From Bacillota bacterium (lineage in GTDB: Bacteria; Bacillota; UBA4882; UBA8346): a stretch of DNA of 17,450 nucleotides. Positions within the stretch are counted from its first letter, which is position 1; each line of letters begins with the position of its first letter. Of the stretch, positions 8,421-15,130 are shown one piece after another. A model generated the notes under the pieces. The model did not search any database, was not told the DNA's origin, and saw nothing but the letters and a program-made list of their open reading frames with translations. The position numbers and the translations under genes are program-made. The stretch covers positions 1-17,450 of the forward strand of contig JANQHU010000323.1 of NCBI GenBank assembly GCA_028282485.1, given 5' to 3'.

Positions 8421-8696
8421 TTGGATCTTTTTAATTCCATTAAAAAGTTATTTTCAAAAGATACTTCAAATAATAGTAAAGATGTGGCGGTAGAACGCTT
8501 AAGATTAGTTTTAGTTCATGACCGGGCTGATTTAACTCCTGGTTTAATGCAAGCCTTAAAAGAAGATTTAATCCAGGTTATTTCTAAATACATGGATATC
8601 GATAAAGAAGAAATGGATGTTACCTTTGATTCCAAAGACTTAACTGCAGCCTTAATTGCCAATATTCCGGTCAAAGGGTTTAAACGAAGTGTTTAA
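8421..8696 (+). CDS. minE: Cell division topological specificity factor MinE
   Basis: A 91-residue protein that stimulates MinD ATP hydrolysis and drives pole-to-pole dynamics of MinCD. It shows an N-terminal amphipathic membrane-binding segment (MDLFNSIKKLFSK), the anti-MinCD region (about 22-40, VAVERLRLVLVHDRADL, the family hallmark) and the C-terminal dimerisation domain. The start is TTG 8421 with a strong GGGAGGTG (8406-8413) site. Having MinE directly after minCD means division-site selection here follows the oscillator type, not the MinJ/DivIVA-only type of Bacillus subtilis. Confidence 0.96.
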   Translation: MDLFNSIKKLFSKDTSNNSKDVAVERLRLVLVHDRADLTPGLMQALKEDLIQVISKYMDIDKEEMDVTFDSKDLTAALIANIPVKGFKRSV

Positions 8697-8725
8697 CGCA
8701 AAGCTATAGGAGGCCGCGCAAACAA

Positions 8726-9850
8726 ATGATTGACCGACGCTTACTAAAAAATATCGATTTTACACTAGTAGTGGTGGTGTTTTTACTAGTGAGTATAGGT
8801 CTAACTATGGTTTATAGTGCTACTCATGCTAATATGCGTTTGATTGACGGTGATCCCTATTCCTTTGTGAAAAAGCAAGGGTTAGCAGTAATTATTGGTG
8901 TTGTTTTAATTATCTTTTTTCTGATTACCGACTATCGTCCTTCGGATCGGATGGCCCAAATATTATATCTAGCCAATATTATAATGTTAATTATGGTGTT
9001 AGTTTTGGGGGTTGAACGTCACGGGGCTAAAAGCTGGCTGTTTGGATTTCAACCCTCGGAATTTGCTAAAATTCTGACCATAATTACTTTTGCGAAATAT
9101 TTATCAGAAAAAGAGAGTTTGGAGCGGTATATCGATTTTATTGGCCCTTTTTTTTATGTGGGAGTTCCTTTATTGCTGATCTTGATGCAACCTGATTTGG
9201 GAACGGCCCTTGTTTTTGTTTTTTTAACTTTTATCATGATGTATGTGGCCGGGGCACCAGGTTGGAAATTGGGATTAATCATCTTATCCGTAGTTTTCTT
9301 AATAACAATTATGTTTTTATCCCATCATTTTTTCAATACCCCGCTACCCATTAAAGAATACCAGATTGATCGCCTTACCAGTTTTATTGACCCGGAAAAA
9401 GATCCTCGTGGTAGTAGTTGGAATTTACGCCAAGCACTGATTGCGGTGGGCTCGGGGCAGTTTTTTGGAAAAGGTCTCTTTCAGGGGGCCCAAGGTCGTT
9501 TGGGTTATTTACCGGAAAATCATACTGATTTTATCTTTGCGATTCTTTGTGAGGAGTTGGGTTTTATAGGAGGACTTGGGGTTCTCTTTTTATTCTTTAC
9601 TTTGATCTGGCGCGGCATTAAAATAGCAGCTCAAGCTAAAGATAAAATCGGTTATATTACGGCCTCGGGTATTATTGCCATGATTTTATTTCACGTATTG
9701 GAAAATATCGGCATGAACATCGGTTTAATGCCGATTACTGGCATCCCCTTACCCTTCATTAGTTCCGGTGGTAGTGCGATGATTGCTAATCTAGTGGCAG
9801 TAGGGATCTTAATTAATATTTGGGCAAGGCGTCAAAAAATCATGTTTTAA
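8726..9850 (+). CDS. rodA: SEDS-family peptidoglycan glycosyltransferase RodA
   Basis: A 374-residue polytopic membrane protein that polymerises lipid II into glycan strands of the lateral wall, paired with PBP2. About ten membrane helices are visible. SEDS landmarks are the QPSEFAK motif (109-115), MQPDLGTALV (154-163), the large extracytoplasmic loop with FIDPEKDPRGSSWN (220-233), LPENHTDFIF (262-271, containing the conserved catalytic Asp at residue 268), and the GIPLPFISSGGSA terminal motif. Among SEDS proteins the location beside PBP2/Mre and the short N-terminus favour RodA over FtsW. ATG 8726 follows AGGAGG (8708-8713) by 12 bases, slightly long. Confidence 0.95.
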   Translation: MIDRRLLKNIDFTLVVVVFLLVSIGLTMVYSATHANMRLIDGDPYSFVKKQGLAVIIGVVLIIFFLITDYRPSDRMAQILYLANIIMLIMVLVLGVERHGAKSWLFGFQPSEFAKILTIITFAKYLSEKESLERYIDFIGPFFYVGVPLLLILMQPDLGTALVFVFLTFIMMYVAGAPGWKLGLIILSVVFLITIMFLSHHFFNTPLPIKEYQIDRLTSFIDPEKDPRGSSWNLRQALIAVGSGQFFGKGLFQGAQGRLGYLPENHTDFIFAILCEELGFIGGLGVLFLFFTLIWRGIKIAAQAKDKIGYITASGIIAMILFHVLENIGMNIGLMPITGIPLPFISSGGSAMIANLVAVGILINIWARRQKIMF

Positions 9851-9866
9851 GTGGTGATTAATAGCT

Positions 9867-10289
9867 ATGAAAAAAAAAGAAGAAAGAGCTGGCGGAATAG
9901 TTTTCCGCATGAATGACAAACAGCCTGAATATTTATTAGTTACTAGTAATTCTAATAAAAGTCGTTGGATTTTTCCGGCAGGTCATGTGGAATTAAATGA
10001 AACTAAAGAAGCAGCTGCTCTGCGAGAGGTATTAGAAGAAGCGGGGATCAGAGGCGAGATTATTCTACCACTGGCTAGTTTTAATCATTTTTGGGAACGA
10101 AATGGAACTGGTATTAATATTAATACTCAGCTTTATTTAATGCGGTTTATTGAAAAAGTAACCGATAATACCGAGGGACGTCAGCGGCAATTTTATAATT
10201 ATGAAGCCGCCTTAAAGTTAAATATGTGGGAAGAATCAAAACTATTGTTGCAAAAATCACACCAATTAGTAATGAATCAGAAGCTTTAA
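9867..10289 (+). CDS. Nudix hydrolase
   Basis: A 140-residue single-domain Nudix protein. The full Nudix box is present at residues 39-61: G39, E45, R53-E54, E57-E58, G60 and I61, which bind the catalytic divalent metal. The N-terminal RAGGIVFR strand and FPAGHVE approach are like those of diphosphoinositol-polyphosphate/Ap4A-type Nudix hydrolases. The substrate is not determinable from sequence alone. The gene begins 16 bases after rodA with only a weak GTGGTGA site, so it is probably the last or penultimate member of the morphogene transcript. Confidence 0.88.
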   Translation: MKKKEERAGGIVFRMNDKQPEYLLVTSNSNKSRWIFPAGHVELNETKEAAALREVLEEAGIRGEIILPLASFNHFWERNGTGININTQLYLMRFIEKVTDNTEGRQRQFYNYEAALKLNMWEESKLLLQKSHQLVMNQKL

Positions 10290-10338
10290 AAATTAAACAT
10301 ATAGATTAAAATATATTTACAGAAAGGATATTTATCTA

Positions 10339-10686
10339 ATGCTACGTACTGCTGAAGAAATGATTACTGATGTCCGGCAAAATATGCGTGGAGGAGAAGG
10401 AGAAATAAGTATTAAAAATTTATTTCAATCCGGTGATCTCCAGGATAAAACACGGTTAGTTGCCGAAGTTACCGTACCACCCCAAGGGTCGATTGGCTTA
10501 CATCCCCATAATGAAGAAGAGGAGATCTACTATTTTATTAGTGGCAATGGGGAAGTTGATGATCATGGTCAAAGAAAACCAATTAAAGCTGGCGACGCCA
10601 TGGTTACAGGTAATGGCCAAAGTCACGCCGTTTATAATACCGGAAGTATGCCGTTAGTTTTTTTAGCAGTAATTATCTTATATTAA
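10339..10686 (+). CDS. Small single-domain cupin protein
   Basis: A 115-residue cupin_2-type protein. Cupin motif 1 is LHPHNEEEEIYYFISGNGEV, with metal-binding candidates H55, H57 and the Glu run at 59-62. Motif 2 contains GDAMVTGNGQSHAVYNTG with H96. Such proteins can be isomerases, dioxygenases or simple ligand binders; nothing here selects a substrate. ATG 10339 is preceded by AGAAAGGA (10320-10327). It stands alone between 49- and 139-base gaps; the overlapping frame at 10460-10657 is a shadow. Confidence 0.85.
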   Translation: MLRTAEEMITDVRQNMRGGEGEISIKNLFQSGDLQDKTRLVAEVTVPPQGSIGLHPHNEEEEIYYFISGNGEVDDHGQRKPIKAGDAMVTGNGQSHAVYNTGSMPLVFLAVIILY

Positions 10687-10758
10687 AAAGTTAAAGTTGA
10701 TCTAAAAAAAATTGGATATGCATAAACCTCTCCCAGATTAAGCATTATAAATATTAAA

Positions 10759-10775
10759 GATATCTAATAGATATC
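10759..10775. promoter_or_regulatory. Perfect 8-1-8 palindrome upstream of the DUF1540 gene
   Basis: GATATCTA-A-TAGATATC is a perfect dyad with a one-base centre, 51 bases before the DUF1540 start codon. Its length and symmetry are operator-like. A possible but weak SigA promoter upstream is TTGATC (10697-10702) with CATAAA (10721-10726, 18-base spacer), which would place the dyad just downstream of the transcription start. No regulator gene in the window is an evident partner. Confidence 0.3.
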
Positions 10776-10825
10776 GGAGAAAAATAAATTTAATGGTTAA
10801 TATGAAAGAGTGAGGTGAATTGAAG

Positions 10826-11032
10826 ATGGAGCAAGTACAATGCAATGTATCCAACTGTCAGTATAATGATAACCAGCAGTCAATTTGTCGAGCGGCGGGA
10901 ATCAAAGTGATGAATGATTATAATTCAGAATTTTATACTGAATTTGGCGATTTATGTGAAAATCAATATGATGTTTCCGGGTCCATAGAAGCCTACTGTG
11001 GGACTTTTAAAAGTAAAAATAAAACCAAATAA
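10826..11032 (+). CDS. DUF1540 domain protein, small and Cys-rich
   Basis: A 68-residue protein with five cysteines in the DUF1540 pattern (CNVSNCQYN near the N-terminus, then C-R-A-A-G-I-K-V, later DLCEN and YCGTF). This suggests metal or disulfide binding; no function is established for the family, which is common in Clostridia-like Bacillota. The start chosen is ATG 10826, seven bases after AGGTGA (10813-10818). The in-frame TTG at 10820 is only one base from that site. A strong hairpin follows 12 bases after the stop, closing the unit. Confidence 0.8.
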   Translation: MEQVQCNVSNCQYNDNQQSICRAAGIKVMNDYNSEFYTEFGDLCENQYDVSGSIEAYCGTFKSKNKTK

Positions 11033-11043
11033 ATATTGCTCAA

Positions 11044-11084
11044 AAAAGAGAATTCATTTGTTTACAATTGGTGAATTCTCTTTT
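11044..11084 (+). terminator. Hairpin terminator after the DUF1540 gene
   Basis: A perfect 13-bp stem AAAAGAGAATTCA (11044-11056) pairs with TGAATTCTCTTTT (11072-11084), with a 15-base loop. The T run is within the 3' arm and followed by GATCATT, so the form is imperfect but the stem is the strongest in this half of the window. It separates the block ending at 11032 from hpf. Confidence 0.7.
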
Positions 11085-11115
11085 GATCATTATGAAAATT
11101 TTTATATAAAAACCA

Positions 11116-11145
11116 GCAGGATATTTACTATAGTACAGGTAATAT
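11116..11145 (+). promoter_or_regulatory. SigH-like promoter upstream of hpf
   Basis: The -35 box GCAGGATAT (11116-11124) is a 9/9 match to the SigH consensus RNAGGAWWW. The -10 box AGGTAATAT (11137-11145) matches RNNGAATWW in 8/9 positions, and the spacer is 12 bases. The predicted leader to the hpf ATG is about 45 bases. Stress or stationary-phase sigma control of hpf, including SigH, is known in Bacillus subtilis. A second, SigA-like candidate is TTGATC (11083-11088) with TATAAA (11105-11110, 16-base spacer), overlapping the preceding terminator. Confidence 0.5.
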
Positions 11146-11195
11146 AAACAATAGGGAAACTACTTATGTAAGAAAAATAGAAAGGAGTTGTTTCC

Positions 11196-11744
11196 ATGGA
11201 TATTATTGTAAACGGAAAAAACATTGAAGTTACCCCGAGTCTCCGAGAGTATGCACAGAAAAAGGCTGCTAAAGTAAATAAGTTTTTTGCGAAGAGTCCT
11301 ATTGATACCAAAGTCACCATGAGTACCGAACGCGGGAAACATATTGTTGATATAACCGTTCAAATAAACGGGATTTTGTTAAGAGGTGAAGAAAAAAGCG
11401 AGGACATGTATGCTTCGGTTGATGGCGCAATTGATAAAATTGAAAGACAAATACATAAATTTAAAACTAAAATCAACCGTAAGTTGCGAGAAGAAAATCA
11501 AGTGGTGATTGATGTTAACCAGTTAAACCCGTCATTAGCTAATTATCCCGAAGAAACTACTCAACCTAAAATTATGCGAACCAAACGTTTTGCTATCAAA
11601 CCCATGTCCACTGAGGAAGCTGTGATGCAAATGGATCTGTTAGGACACGATTTTTATGTCTTCTCCAATAGTGATACGGAGGAAGTGAATGTCGTCTATC
11701 GCCGTCGGGATGGCAACTATGGTTTAATCGAACCGGAATTTTAG
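11196..11744 (+). CDS. hpf: Long-form ribosome hibernation promoting factor
   Basis: A 182-residue long HPF that dimerises 70S ribosomes into inactive 100S particles in stationary phase. Residues 1-~100 are the ribosome-binding S30AE domain (MDIIVNGKNIEVTPSLREYA start; basic helix QIHKFKTKINRKLRE). After a linker, residues ~126-182 form the C-terminal dimerisation domain (KRFAIKPMSTEEAVMQMDLL, GHDFYVFSNS, VVYRRRDGNYGLIEPE). The length and both domains mark the long type. ATG 11196 has AAGGAG (11182-11187) at 8 bases. It is monocistronic, with its own promoter and flanking hairpins. Confidence 0.97.
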   Translation: MDIIVNGKNIEVTPSLREYAQKKAAKVNKFFAKSPIDTKVTMSTERGKHIVDITVQINGILLRGEEKSEDMYASVDGAIDKIERQIHKFKTKINRKLREENQVVIDVNQLNPSLANYPEETTQPKIMRTKRFAIKPMSTEEAVMQMDLLGHDFYVFSNSDTEEVNVVYRRRDGNYGLIEPEF

Positions 11745-11777
11745 GACTAGCTTAGAAAAAATATATAATATTTTTCG

Positions 11778-11811
11778 CCAAAAGCCGAGTTTTGATTTAC
11801 TCGGCTTTTGG
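11778..11811. terminator. Bidirectional terminator shared by hpf and the convergent plsC gene
   Basis: A perfect 13-bp inverted repeat, CCAAAAGCCGAGT (11778-11790) and ACTCGGCTTTTGG (11799-11811), has an 8-base loop. Read either way, a GC-containing GCCGAGT/ACTCGGC core is followed by TTTT. The right arm lies inside the minus-strand plsC gene and encodes its last residues and stop (PKAE-stop; TAA at 11797-11799). Confidence 0.75.
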
Positions 11812-12399
11812 ACGTAAAGCTTCAATAGCAGCAACTATCTGTTCACTAATACTTTGATAAAGCTTTTTTTTATCTAATTCTTGATCAATCTTTAATGCAA
11901 CGGGTTTCCCAATAATAATCTGCAACCGAGGATAACCTTTAAAAATTTGGTGAGAATTAATTAAGATGATGGGAATTACGGGTGCCTTGCTTTTTAAAGC
12001 AATCATGGCTGCCCCATGCTGGGGTGGTTGCATTTGATTCACATTTACTTTATTACGTCTACCCTCAATAAAAATCCCAAATAGTCTTCCCTGTTTAAGA
12101 ACTTCTAAGGCTTTACTAATAGCTTCTCGGTCACTCCGGCCGCGTTTTAAGCGAATCACTCCACATAACTTTAATAGAAAACCTAATAAAAAGTTTTGAA
12201 AAAGTTCTGCTTTGGCAATGAAGTGCACTTGCCGTTTTGAAGCAGAACCTACTAAAGGCGGGTCCCAATTACTAATATGATTTGAGACCAAGATTGCCGC
12301 ACCGTTTTGCGGAATATTTTTGGCTCCAATGACTTGATAACGGGTAAAAATTTTAAAAAGTACTCTAAAGGAATTACTACCAAGAAAATAAGCATTCAT
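11797..12399 (-). CDS. PlsC-type 1-acylglycerol-3-phosphate acyltransferase
   Basis: A 200-residue member of the PlsC family, which acylates lysophosphatidic acid to phosphatidic acid at the inner membrane face. Catalytic motif I is NHISNWDPP with H41 and D46 (HX4D). Motif II is VIRLKRGRSDREAI, motif III is FIEGRRN (110-116, Ile in place of the usual Pro in FPEG), and motif IV is APVIPI. There is no long transmembrane segment, only a hydrophobic stretch. The start is ATG 12399 with an in-frame TAA directly before it. The AGGGAGG site (12414-12420) is 14 bases upstream, unusually far. It lies 33 bases downstream of the GGDEF gene on the same strand, so the two are probably cotranscribed. A true substrate other than lysophosphatidate is possible. 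Confidence 0.9.
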   Translation of the reverse strand: MNAYFLGSNSFRVLFKIFTRYQVIGAKNIPQNGAAILVSNHISNWDPPLVGSASKRQVHFIAKAELFQNFLLGFLLKLCGVIRLKRGRSDREAISKALEVLKQGRLFGIFIEGRRNKVNVNQMQPPQHGAAMIALKSKAPVIPIILINSHQIFKGYPRLQIIIGKPVALKIDQELDKKKLYQSISEQIVAAIEALRPKAE

Positions 12400-12432
12400 T
12401 TAACTAAGATGAACCTCCCTATTTTATGAAAT

Positions 12433-14040
12433 TTAATTGATTATTTTATTGCTAGCAGTGGCTAACTGATTTTTACCTTGTTGTTTAGCAAAGTATAAAG
12501 CCCGTTCTGCCATGGTAATCAAAGAGTTGACATTTAAGGCTTCTTCGGGATAGGCGGAAATGCCAATACTGGCCGTGGTATAAATCTCTTCCTTTTCAAT
12601 TGCCAGGGGAATTTGACTTATTTTAGTTTGGATGCGCCGACCCAGATTAATTGATTCTGATAAATCGGTTTGGGGTAGAATCAGCATAAACATATCCCGA
12701 TCATAACGAGCAATCCAATCGGAACTGCGAACAGTACTTTTTAATATTTCGGCCAGGTGTTTGATGTGCTTAAATCCCCCGGAATTACCATGCTGATCAT
12801 TAATTAATTTTAAGGAATCGGAATCTACAATCATCAAACTACAGGATTGTTGATAACGACTGGCAATGGCCAAACAGTGTTCTAGTTGCTGATAAAAGAA
12901 GCGCTGATTGCCCAGCCCTGTTAAATAATCATTCAGACTTAATGTAGTAATCATATTAAACATTTTGGCATTTACTACAGCAATGGAAGCATGTTCACTT
13001 AAGGTCTCTAAGATAAATTGGTCATCTCTGGTAAAGGGTTGGTAATTATTATTAGAAAGGAGAAATAAGAGTCCGATAATTTCATCCTTGGACCAGATGG
13101 GCGTGACAATGGAGTATTTATAGTTTTCGATCTCAGTGTTGCTAACCACTTCGTTATTAGAAGCAGGGGTAGAAAGACTCCGAGTTGACTTATTATTAAT
13201 AATCGTCTTTTTTTCCAGCAATACTTTGCTAAAGAGTTTGTTAGAGATATTTAACTCTCGATTAAGATATCCTTTGGAAAGCCCTTTAACAGCTTTAATG
13301 CGGTAGAGATCATCTTCATCTTTTAAAATTAAGCCCCCGACTTGGGATTTAGTGAGTTCCACGGCTTTTTGCAGGATCAAAAAGATGAGTTTATCTTTTT
13401 CTAATTCTCCGGCAATTTCTTTAGCAATGCGAGAAATAGTTTGTAAACGATAAAATTGCTTTTTAGAAGCCTCTTTTTCCTTTTCAACAATATGAATGGT
13501 ATTCTTCACTTTAAAACCAAAAATTAAAATAAAAAAACTCAGTAAATTAAAACTAATGATCCAATAGTAAAAACCAGAAGTAGTTTTTAGATGCATTTCT
13601 GGTAAGGTAGCCAGAGTAAAGCCAATGGTTGCCAAGATTGATAACCCGAGACTGGAAAAATAACCACCGTAGAAGACATCCAGAATAATGCCTACAAAAT
13701 AAATTAAGGAAGCACCGCGAAAAAAATTATCGGCAAAATAATAAAAACCACAAGAGACTAGAAAAATATCAATAAAAGTTAAAATAAGATTAGTAATTCG
13801 AAAATTTTTGATATAGGAGCCCCAAATACAAATGGCCCCGTAACAAATGATTGCTATTGGAGTATAAGTTAAAATTATTGAATATTTAGCTTCAAAGGAT
13901 TGAAAGCGGTAGAAAATCATGAGATAATTAAGCAGGATTAAACAAAAACGACTAAATAAAATAGTTTGATCACCATAAGTGAAATTGTTAAATTTCCTTA
14001 ATATTTTAGTTGTGGAGTAGAGTGGTTTGGATACATGCAT
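12433..14040 (-). CDS. Membrane-anchored GAF domain protein with degenerate GGDEF domain
   Basis: A 535-residue protein with about six N-terminal membrane helices (residues ~25-178), a charged helical linker, a GAF domain (~205-358) and a C-terminal GGDEF-fold domain (~366-530). Fold landmarks remain: NDYLTGLGNQRFF, the first metal site DSD (406-408), TASIGISAYPEE and AERALYFAKQQGKNQ. The signature loop, however, is RYDRDMF instead of RYGGDEF (residues 445-451), and the GHxxGD segment is GNSGGF. Diguanylate cyclase activity is therefore unlikely. RSSD (438-441) sits where the RxxD inhibitory c-di-GMP site occurs. The start chosen is ATG 14040, 8 bases after AAAGGTGG; the GTG at 14052 lies inside that ribosome binding site. 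It is probably the first gene of an operon with plsC. Confidence 0.88.
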   Translation of the reverse strand: MHVSKPLYSTTKILRKFNNFTYGDQTILFSRFCLILLNYLMIFYRFQSFEAKYSIILTYTPIAIICYGAICIWGSYIKNFRITNLILTFIDIFLVSCGFYYFADNFFRGASLIYFVGIILDVFYGGYFSSLGLSILATIGFTLATLPEMHLKTTSGFYYWIISFNLLSFFILIFGFKVKNTIHIVEKEKEASKKQFYRLQTISRIAKEIAGELEKDKLIFLILQKAVELTKSQVGGLILKDEDDLYRIKAVKGLSKGYLNRELNISNKLFSKVLLEKKTIINNKSTRSLSTPASNNEVVSNTEIENYKYSIVTPIWSKDEIIGLLFLLSNNNYQPFTRDDQFILETLSEHASIAVVNAKMFNMITTLSLNDYLTGLGNQRFFYQQLEHCLAIASRYQQSCSLMIVDSDSLKLINDQHGNSGGFKHIKHLAEILKSTVRSSDWIARYDRDMFMLILPQTDLSESINLGRRIQTKISQIPLAIEKEEIYTTASIGISAYPEEALNVNSLITMAERALYFAKQQGKNQLATASNKIIN

Positions 14041-14068
14041 TTTTGTGACCACCTTTATTTAAACCATA

Positions 14069-14097
14069 ATTATATTTAAATCTAAATATGGCATAAA
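14069..14097 (-). promoter_or_regulatory. SigA-type promoter for the GGDEF-plsC pair
   Basis: On the minus strand, a perfect -10 TATAAT (14069-14074) lies 17 bases downstream of TTTATG (14092-14097), a partial -35 with 3/6 consensus bases. The -10 ends 29 bases before the ATG at 14040. It sits in the 137-base divergent region shared with the thioredoxin-reductase-like gene. Confidence 0.5.
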
Positions 14098-14177
14098 AAT
14101 TCTGCATCAAAGTGCTTTCTCCTTTTTATTTTTGATGGATTATTAATCTAGTTTAAAACTGAGCAAAGGAAAGGGGT

Positions 14178-15056
14178 TTGATTAAGGTGTATGATATTGC
14201 AATAATAGGGGGCGGGCCGGCTGGCTTAGCGGCAGCAGTTAACGGGCGACAACGTAATAAAAAAGTAGCGATCATTGGTAAAGAAGAAACTAGTCATAAG
14301 TTATTACAAGCTCACAAGATTGATAATTATTTAGGAATACCTGATATTTCCGGCAAGGAGTTAGCTGGTAAATTGTATGACCATGCGGCTAAATTGAAGG
14401 TGGCTTTTCTTAAAGATGAGGTACAAACTATTAATCAAAATGAAGATGGTAGTTATACCCTGTGGGGGCTGCAGCAGCATTTGCAGGCAAGAACGTTGAT
14501 TTTAGCGGTAGGTGTTTCCTTAGCTGGTGAAATAAAAGGCGAGACGGCTTTAGTAGGCAAAGGAGTTAGTTACTGTGCTACCTGTGATGGTATGTTTTTT
14601 CGGAATAAAAGAGTAGCGATGATTGGTTACATTCCCGAGTCGGAGAAGGAAGCTGCTTTTTTAGCCGAAATTTGTGAAAAAGTATACTTTCTCCCCCAAT
14701 TCAAAGTATCAGATTCGTTTTTGACCAAGGAAGCGTCGGAAAAACTCTTGATTGCCCGGGAAAAACCGGTGGAGATTTTGGGAACGGAGCAAGTAACCGG
14801 GTTAAAAACTACTAAAAGTGAACTTGATATTGAAGGAATCTTTATTGAAAGAGCTAATCGGCCTTTAGACAGTCTTTTAGATGGATTAGAAATTGTTGAT
14901 GGGGTAATTGCTGTTAATCAAGATCAAGAGACCAGTTTAGCCGGAGTCTTCGCCGCCGGTGATTGTACCGGGAGGCCCTGGCAAATAAATCGCGCTATTG
15001 GGCAAGGACAAATCGCAGCATTAGGAGCAGTACAGTATTTAGATAATCTGAAATAA
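14178..15056 (+). CDS. Thioredoxin reductase-like flavoprotein lacking NADPH motifs (candidate ferredoxin-dependent type)
   Basis: A 292-residue flavoprotein of the low-molecular-weight thioredoxin reductase fold. FAD binding is shown by IIGGGPAGLAAAV (9-21) and the C-terminal AAGDCTGRPWQI (259-270). The redox-active CxxC is CATC (133-136) followed by DG. The central second nucleotide-binding site is altered: after the CxxC, the usual GxGxxA reads GYIPES (150-155), and the usual HRRxxxR region reads FLPQFKV (171-177). Loss of both motifs is the hallmark of ferredoxin-dependent flavin thioredoxin reductases of clostridia and relatives. The start is TTG 14178, with AAAGGA (14165-14170) seven bases upstream; GTG 14187 is an alternative. 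No thioredoxin or ferredoxin gene is adjacent. Confidence 0.85.
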   Translation: MIKVYDIAIIGGGPAGLAAAVNGRQRNKKVAIIGKEETSHKLLQAHKIDNYLGIPDISGKELAGKLYDHAAKLKVAFLKDEVQTINQNEDGSYTLWGLQQHLQARTLILAVGVSLAGEIKGETALVGKGVSYCATCDGMFFRNKRVAMIGYIPESEKEAAFLAEICEKVYFLPQFKVSDSFLTKEASEKLLIAREKPVEILGTEQVTGLKTTKSELDIEGIFIERANRPLDSLLDGLEIVDGVIAVNQDQETSLAGVFAAGDCTGRPWQINRAIGQGQIAALGAVQYLDNLK

Positions 15057-15130
15057 AAATTTCAACTTAGGCCCGGGGGAAATAGTGAGGCTGACTCATT
15101 GGTTGGGGTATTTTTGCCGATATAGTAAGT

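Noticed and set aside
10460..10657. Plus-strand ORF overlapping the cupin gene in another frame
   Set aside because: It lies wholly inside the cupin frame, which has intact metal-binding motifs and a ribosome binding site; the alternative product resembles nothing.
11102..11363. Two minus-strand ORFs over the hpf promoter and 5' end
   Set aside because: They overlap the well-supported hpf gene and have low-complexity, Phe/Ile-rich translations from AT-rich sequence.
13010..13430. Possibility that the GGDEF-like domain is an active cyclase
   Set aside because: Three of the five signature residues (two Gly and the Glu) are missing, so an active cyclase is not supported.
14041..14052. GTG start at 14052 for the GGDEF protein
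   Set aside because: This GTG lies in the AAAGGTGG ribosome binding site that serves ATG 14040, so the shorter 535-residue form is preferred.
14105..14137. Inverted repeat CATCAAA / TTTGATG in the divergent region
   Set aside because: The arms are only 7 bases with a 19-base loop and AT-rich, too weak to call an operator or terminator.
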